Assembly: GCA_025362915.1 (NCBI GenBank)
Contig: JANYEU010000242.1
Location: 1-11,199 of the forward strand
DNA length: 11,199 nt
Source of the DNA: Chitinophagaceae bacterium
GTDB taxonomy: Bacteria > Bacteroidota > Bacteroidia > Chitinophagales > Chitinophagaceae
Reading direction: 5' to 3'
The stretch's first letter is position 1, and every line of letters starts with the position of its first letter. Below, piece after piece: positions 7,864 to 11,199 of the stretch. The notes below the pieces were generated by a model, which was not told where the DNA came from, did not search any database, and was given only the letters and a program-made list of their open reading frames with translations. The position numbers were made by a program, and so were the translations under genes.

Positions 7864-9288
7864 AACAACTGTCGCTACTTCACCTACCAACACATCTATA
7901 TTTCCTGCACCAGCCGTTACCACCAAACCGGGTTTATTAGCCTTAACCCAATCAATCATTTCCTGCTTATCCATCACCTGCTTATTGCTTATTGTCATTT
8001 TATCCAACAACATTTCACTCGTCACGCCCGGTATGGGCAATTCTCTTGCAGGATAGATGGGTAACAAAATCACTTCATCTGCCATACTAAGACTAACGCC
8101 AAATTCATTTGCCTGATCATTTGTTCTGGAATAAAGATGCGGTTGAAAAATCAACGTCAACTTCTTATCTCCATACAAACTTCTAATGCCACTTATCAAC
8201 GCCCGCAACTCTTCTGGATGATGGGCATAATCATCAATCAATACATGCTTTTCTGTCTTTACAATGTATTCAAATCTTCTTTTTACGCCTTTAAAATCGG
8301 CAACTGCCACCTTTATTTTCTCATCAGCTATCTTCAAATACTTCGCAACGCCTATTGCTGCCACCGCATTTTCTATATTGTGCAAACCACCCATGTGCAA
8401 CGAAACATCAGTAATGGTTTTACCTTTATACACCACATCAAACAAGTACGAACCATTAATAACCTTGATGTCTTTGGCATAAACAGTGGCCCTTGCATCA
8501 TTAAAACTGTACGTTAAATGATTGGAAACCGTAAACTCTGCATCCCTTGCCAAACCATATTTACTTATCAGGCAACCACCTTCCTTTATCTTTTGCGAGA
8601 ATTGGATAAACGCATTTTCAAACTCCTCAGGCGTTCCATAAATATCCAAATGGTCGGCATCCATTGCTGTTATGATGGCAACATCGGGCGTTAACTTCAA
8701 AAAGCTTCTGTCGTATTCATCGGCTTCTACCACAACAACATTATTCTCATCGCTCCAAAAGTTAGTCTGATAGTTTGCTGCAATCCCACCCAAAAAAGCA
8801 TTACAACCATAACCACTATGCCTAAGGATATGCCCCGTCATTGTGGTGGTGGTGGTTTTTCCGTGCGTGCCCGCCACGCATATATTAAAAGAACGCTCGG
8901 TAATCCATTGCAAAATGTCGCTACGTTTTACCACCTTATAGCCATTCTGCTGATAATAAACCAACTCTGCATGTTGGGCAGGGACGGCGGGTGTATAAAC
9001 AATCACCTTTGCATCCTTGGGAATCAAATCCAAATTTTCTTCGTAATGAATGGCAATTCCACTAGCCTCCAAAGTCCTTGTTAGCTCGGTAGATGTTTTA
9101 TCGTAACCACTTACCCTATATTTTTTCGAATGAAAATATCTGGCAAGCGCACTCATCCCTATCCCACCGATGCCGATAAAATAGATTGAACCCCCATCCC
9201 CGCCCCTAACCCCCAAAGGGGAATGAGAACCCCCGCCTACTAAAGGGGCGGTTAGAAGACTGCCAATATTTTTATTATTATCACTCAT
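7852..9288 (-). CDS. murC: UDP-N-acetylmuramate--L-alanine ligase MurC
   Basis: This cytoplasmic ATP-dependent ligase adds L-alanine to UDP-MurNAc, the first step of peptide-stem assembly. The 478 residues carry a Rossmann-like N-terminal domain (IYFIGIGGIGMSALARYF, from 35), ATP-binding P-loop GTHGKTTTT (140-148), EADEYDRSF (188-196), DADHLDIYG (210-218), HNIEN (303-307), RRFE (337-340), DDYAHHPEE (352-360) and FQPHLYSRT (381-389). All expected Mur-ligase motifs are present, so the enzyme should be active. The odd part is the N-terminus: about 34 residues precede the first strand, including a Gly/Pro-rich stretch (10-33) that resembles a translated repeat. The ATG at 9288 has an AT-rich upstream region; there is no Met between it and the Rossmann strand, so a non-ATG start would be needed to exclude the extension. 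A 76-bp gap separates it from ftsQ. Confidence 0.97.
   Translation of the reverse strand: MSDNNKNIGSLLTAPLVGGGSHSPLGVRGGDGGSIYFIGIGGIGMSALARYFHSKKYRVSGYDKTSTELTRTLEASGIAIHYEENLDLIPKDAKVIVYTPAVPAQHAELVYYQQNGYKVVKRSDILQWITERSFNICVAGTHGKTTTTTMTGHILRHSGYGCNAFLGGIAANYQTNFWSDENNVVVVEADEYDRSFLKLTPDVAIITAMDADHLDIYGTPEEFENAFIQFSQKIKEGGCLISKYGLARDAEFTVSNHLTYSFNDARATVYAKDIKVINGSYLFDVVYKGKTITDVSLHMGGLHNIENAVAAIGVAKYLKIADEKIKVAVADFKGVKRRFEYIVKTEKHVLIDDYAHHPEELRALISGIRSLYGDKKLTLIFQPHLYSRTNDQANEFGVSLSMADEVILLPIYPARELPIPGVTSEMLLDKMTISNKQVMDKQEMIDWVKANKPGLVVTAGAGNIDVLVGEVATVVSEQ
9190..9261 (-). repeat. G/C-run repeat element translated as the MurC N-terminal extension
   Basis: This 72-bp stretch encodes MurC residues 10-33 (including SPLGVRGGDGG). 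On the plus strand it is dominated by C-runs and AAAGGGG motifs, e.g. CCGCCCCTAACCCCCAAAGG and ACTAAAGGGGCGG, with short self-complementary pieces such as CCCCTTTGGGG on the coding strand. Its composition differs sharply from the rest of murC and resembles the element after the murC stop (7808-7826). It keeps frame with no stop. I infer insertion or capture of an intergenic repeat. Confidence 0.6.
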
Positions 9289-9406
9289 TATTATTCTTTC
9301 TTTTCTTATTCAAAACTTCAAACCCTTTGCTGTATTGACTTCTATTCAATCTTGCCCTTCTATTCAATCAAAAAATACCGCCTTATCTCTCTCAAATCCG
9401 TCATTT

Positions 9407-9607
9407 ATTCACTTGAATGGAAGATATATTCACTTGAATATTTCATTCCCTCACTTGGTTCCAACCTTCATTCACTTGGTTCCAAGAAAGATTCAATTGA
9501 ATATATCTTCCATTCACGTGGTTTCAGCTTCCATTCACTTGGTTCCAAGATATATTCACTTGAATCCAACCTTCATTCACTTGAATTTTTCTTGGAACCA
9601 AGTGAAT
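9407..9607. repeat. Ten-unit, 21-bp phased array of 12-bp near-palindromes between murG and murC
   Basis: Cores start at 9407, 9428, 9449, 9470, 9491, 9512, 9533, 9554, 9575 and 9596, each exactly 21 bp apart, separated by 9-bp spacers. Cores are ATTCACTTGAAT (units 1, 2, 8, 9), ATTCACTTGGTT (4, 7), CCTCACTTGGTT (3), ATTCACGTGGTT (6), the perfect palindrome ATTCAATTGAAT (5) and, in unit 10, AACCAAGTGAAT, the exact reverse complement of units 4/7. Spacers also recur: CCAACCTTC twice, CCAAGATAT and GGAAGATAT, and ATATCTTCC, the reverse complement of GGAAGATAT. The array occupies most of the 342-bp murG-murC gap. The rest holds a separate 11-bp direct repeat (TCTATTCAATC at 9341-9351 and 9359-9369) and the AT-rich murC leader. 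No gene is convincing here. Role unknown. Confidence 0.95.
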
Positions 9608-9630
9608 AAACCACACTCAATCGCTCCACT

Positions 9631-10773
9631 TTAGGGGTTATGGGCTAAAATTTCCCTTGCTATTACCCTATCTGCATCTGTTATTGCCAATAAACTAATG
9701 TTCATTTTTAATTCATTAAGCAACAAGTCGTCTTTTGCTAAAGCAATCACTGTATCTGCCAATTTTTCAGTTGCATCACTATCTTTTACCATCAATGCCG
9801 CTTTCTTTTCTACCAAGACCATTGCATTTGCCGTCTGGTGATCTTCGGCGGCAAAGGGATACGGAACAAATATGGATGGCTTGCCCACTACACACAATTC
9901 CGTTATAGCCATTGCGCCAGCGCGGCTTATCACAATATCCGCAGCGGCATAAGCCATTTCTATATGATTGATAAATTCGCCCATCCAAATAAAATTTCTG
10001 CCTTTTGCAACTCGCCTGTATTTGTCTGCATTGGTTTTTCCAGTTTGCCAAATTAACTGCAAACCAGACTCTTGCAACTTATCAATCGAATCATGAATGG
10101 CGTTATTAATACTTCTTGCCCCCAAGCTTCCGCCAACAATCAAGACTGTTTTATTTTCCTTTTTTAATCCAAAAAAGGCCAATGATTCTTCTTTTGTAAC
10201 CATTGAATTAGCAATAACACTTCTTACAGGATTGCCCGTAATTTTTATTTTATTACTCGGAAAGAACTTATCCATCCCTTCGCAAGCAACAAATATTTTA
10301 GTAGCCTTTTTTCCCAAAAGCACATTGCTTTTTCCAGCATAAGAGTTACTTTCATGAATAAAAGTGGGTATCTTTTTACTTTGAGCATATCTCAAAACAG
10401 GAAATGTAGAATAGCCTCCAACGCCTATCACGGTTGTTGGATTAAATTTTTTGAAAATATTTTTCACTTCAAAAAAGCTTTTTACCAATTTATATGGTAG
10501 CGAAATATTTTTTAACAAAGAGCTTCTATCATATCCCGAAATTGTTAATCCTTTTATCTGATACCCAGCTGCCGGCACTTTTTCCATTTCCATCTTTCCG
10601 GTTGCCCCTACAAAAATTATTTTCACACTGCTATCCATTGCTTTTATGGCATTTGCAATGGCTATTGCAGGAAAAATATGTCCACCCGTTCCTCCCCCAG
10701 CAATAATTATTCTACCACTGGAAGACTTTCTGTTAGAACTTTTTGTTTTTTGTTTAGAGGTTGATGTACTCAT
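9631..10773 (-). CDS. murG: UDP-GlcNAc transferase MurG (lipid II synthesis)
   Basis: MurG, a GT-B glycosyltransferase on the inner face of the membrane, transfers GlcNAc from UDP-GlcNAc to lipid I to give lipid II. The 380 residues show the first glycine loop GGGTGGH (26-32), the second GVGGYSTFP (117-125), the HE-N motif as HESNSYAGKSN (140-150), the third loop GGSLGAR (214-220), and the C-terminal donor-site signature SRAGAMAITE followed by PYPFAAEDHQTANA. Length is near normal apart from about 20 extra N-terminal residues rich in Ser, Thr and Lys (STSTSKQKTKSSNRKSSSG); there is no later Met before the first glycine loop, so the ATG at 10773 is kept. The motif usually read as HEQN is HESN here. 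It begins 14 bp after the ftsW stop, implying co-transcription. Confidence 0.97.
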   Translation of the reverse strand: MSTSTSKQKTKSSNRKSSSGRIIIAGGGTGGHIFPAIAIANAIKAMDSSVKIIFVGATGKMEMEKVPAAGYQIKGLTISGYDRSSLLKNISLPYKLVKSFFEVKNIFKKFNPTTVIGVGGYSTFPVLRYAQSKKIPTFIHESNSYAGKSNVLLGKKATKIFVACEGMDKFFPSNKIKITGNPVRSVIANSMVTKEESLAFFGLKKENKTVLIVGGSLGARSINNAIHDSIDKLQESGLQLIWQTGKTNADKYRRVAKGRNFIWMGEFINHIEMAYAAADIVISRAGAMAITELCVVGKPSIFVPYPFAAEDHQTANAMVLVEKKAALMVKDSDATEKLADTVIALAKDDLLLNELKMNISLLAITDADRVIAREILAHNP

Positions 10774-10787
10774 TTTTTATTTTTGGG

Positions 10788-11199
10788 TTATGCAGTTGTA
10801 AGAGTTTTAAAAACATTTCCGCCAACAAGTCCTTCTCCCGTTTTTGTTGCTGCTGTTTCTGCCGGGTCAGTATCCAAAACACTCTCGGGCTCTATCTTTC
10901 CTTCCATTATTTCTACATTTCTCGCTACGCTCAATATGATTCCAATGGATATACACGTAAACAAAAACGAACTACCACCCATGCTTACCAAAGGAAGCGT
11001 TACCCCCGTAACCGGTACAATGTTTACGGATACAGCCATGTTTGCCAATGCTTGAATGACCAATGTAAAACTTAATCCCAACGCTAAGAAAGCTCCAAAA
11101 GCATACGGACATCGCTTAAAAATCCGTATTCCTCTAAAGAGAAAAAGCAAATACACAAACATAATAAATGCCCCACCCAACAAACCATATTCCTCAATG
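10788..11199 (-). CDS. ftsW: Septal peptidoglycan glycosyltransferase FtsW, C-terminal part only
   Basis: FtsW is a polytopic SEDS-family polymerase that builds septal glycan strands with its partner class B PBP. Only the last 136 residues or so are in the window; the frame is open to the right edge. Visible SEDS features are the conserved EEYGL loop at the extreme edge, a membrane helix (LLGGAFIMFVYLLFLF), the next helix pair (FGAFLALGLSFTLVIQALANMAVSVNIVPVTG) and the signature LPLVSMGGSSFLF before the last helix (ISIGIILSVARNVE). The cytoplasmic tail of about 40 residues (IMEGKIEPESVLDTDPAET onward) is acidic, then Gly/Thr-rich. FtsW rather than RodA is chosen from the adjacent murG and the dcw context. 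The TTG at 11183 is internal, not a start. Confidence 0.93.
   Translation of the reverse strand, partial: IEEYGLLGGAFIMFVYLLFLFRGIRIFKRCPYAFGAFLALGLSFTLVIQALANMAVSVNIVPVTGVTLPLVSMGGSSFLFTCISIGIILSVARNVEIMEGKIEPESVLDTDPAETAATKTGEGLVGGNVFKTLTTA

Noticed and set aside
9407..9607. CRISPR array
   Set aside because: Cores are 12 bp and spacers 9 bp, spacers recur, and no cas gene is nearby.
9407..9607. Iteron-type replication origin
   Set aside because: Unit length fits iterons, but there is no Rep gene, no DnaA box of the TTATCCACA type and no plasmid context; the neighbours are chromosomal division genes.
9335..9634. Two plus-strand frames (9335-9634 and 9352-9609) encoding heptad-like peptides (IHLN/HSLGS) across the array
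   Set aside because: A 21-bp period with no stop in two frames keeps them open automatically. The first starts with TTG and overlaps the end of murG convergently; neither has a ribosome-binding site or recognisable domain. A degraded repeat-protein origin is not fully excluded.

Overview
This window looks like part of a Bacteroidota chromosome, most plausibly Chitinophagales/Chitinophagaceae (the family is an inference). The evidence is an AT-rich genome, a murein/division (dcw) cluster in the order ftsW-murG-murC-ftsQ-ftsA-ftsZ with no ddl gene between murC and ftsQ, a FtsZ with a long linker and extra residues after the C-terminal peptide, and a large secreted leucine-rich-repeat protein of the type usually exported by the type IX secretion system. 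All genes lie on the minus strand, so transcription runs from high to low coordinates.

Layout in transcription order. The end of ftsW (11199-10788, cut by the window) is followed 14 bp later by murG (10773-9631). A 342-bp gap then holds the most unusual element here: ten 12-bp near-palindromic cores spaced exactly 21 bp apart (9407-9607). Next come murC (9288-7852), ftsQ (7775-6762, TTG start), ftsA (probably 6699-5275) and ftsZ (5201-3318). A hairpin terminator at 3286-3256 ends the cluster. After about 390 bp of non-coding or degenerate sequence containing a GC-rich compound inverted repeat, a LRR surface-protein gene starts at 2869 and runs off the left edge still open (956 codons visible).

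The division genes form one functional set. FtsW polymerises septal glycan. MurG makes lipid II and MurC adds the first L-alanine to the peptide stem. FtsQ is the periplasm-facing divisome scaffold, FtsA tethers FtsZ to the membrane, and FtsZ is the GTP-driven ring polymer. They probably form one transcription unit, although the repeat array separates the upstream ftsW-murG part from the downstream murC-ftsQ-ftsA-ftsZ part. The LRR protein is functionally unrelated and has its own upstream region.

Secondary points: murC begins with a Gly/Pro-rich N-terminal extension that looks like a translated repetitive element, and a related G/C-run repeat sits just after its stop codon; FtsZ has Met where the T7 loop normally has Asn; the LRR gene consists of two tandem copies of a roughly 300-residue cassette and contains a recent 60-bp tandem duplication. 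No tRNA, rRNA, CRISPR array, insertion sequence or transposase was found.
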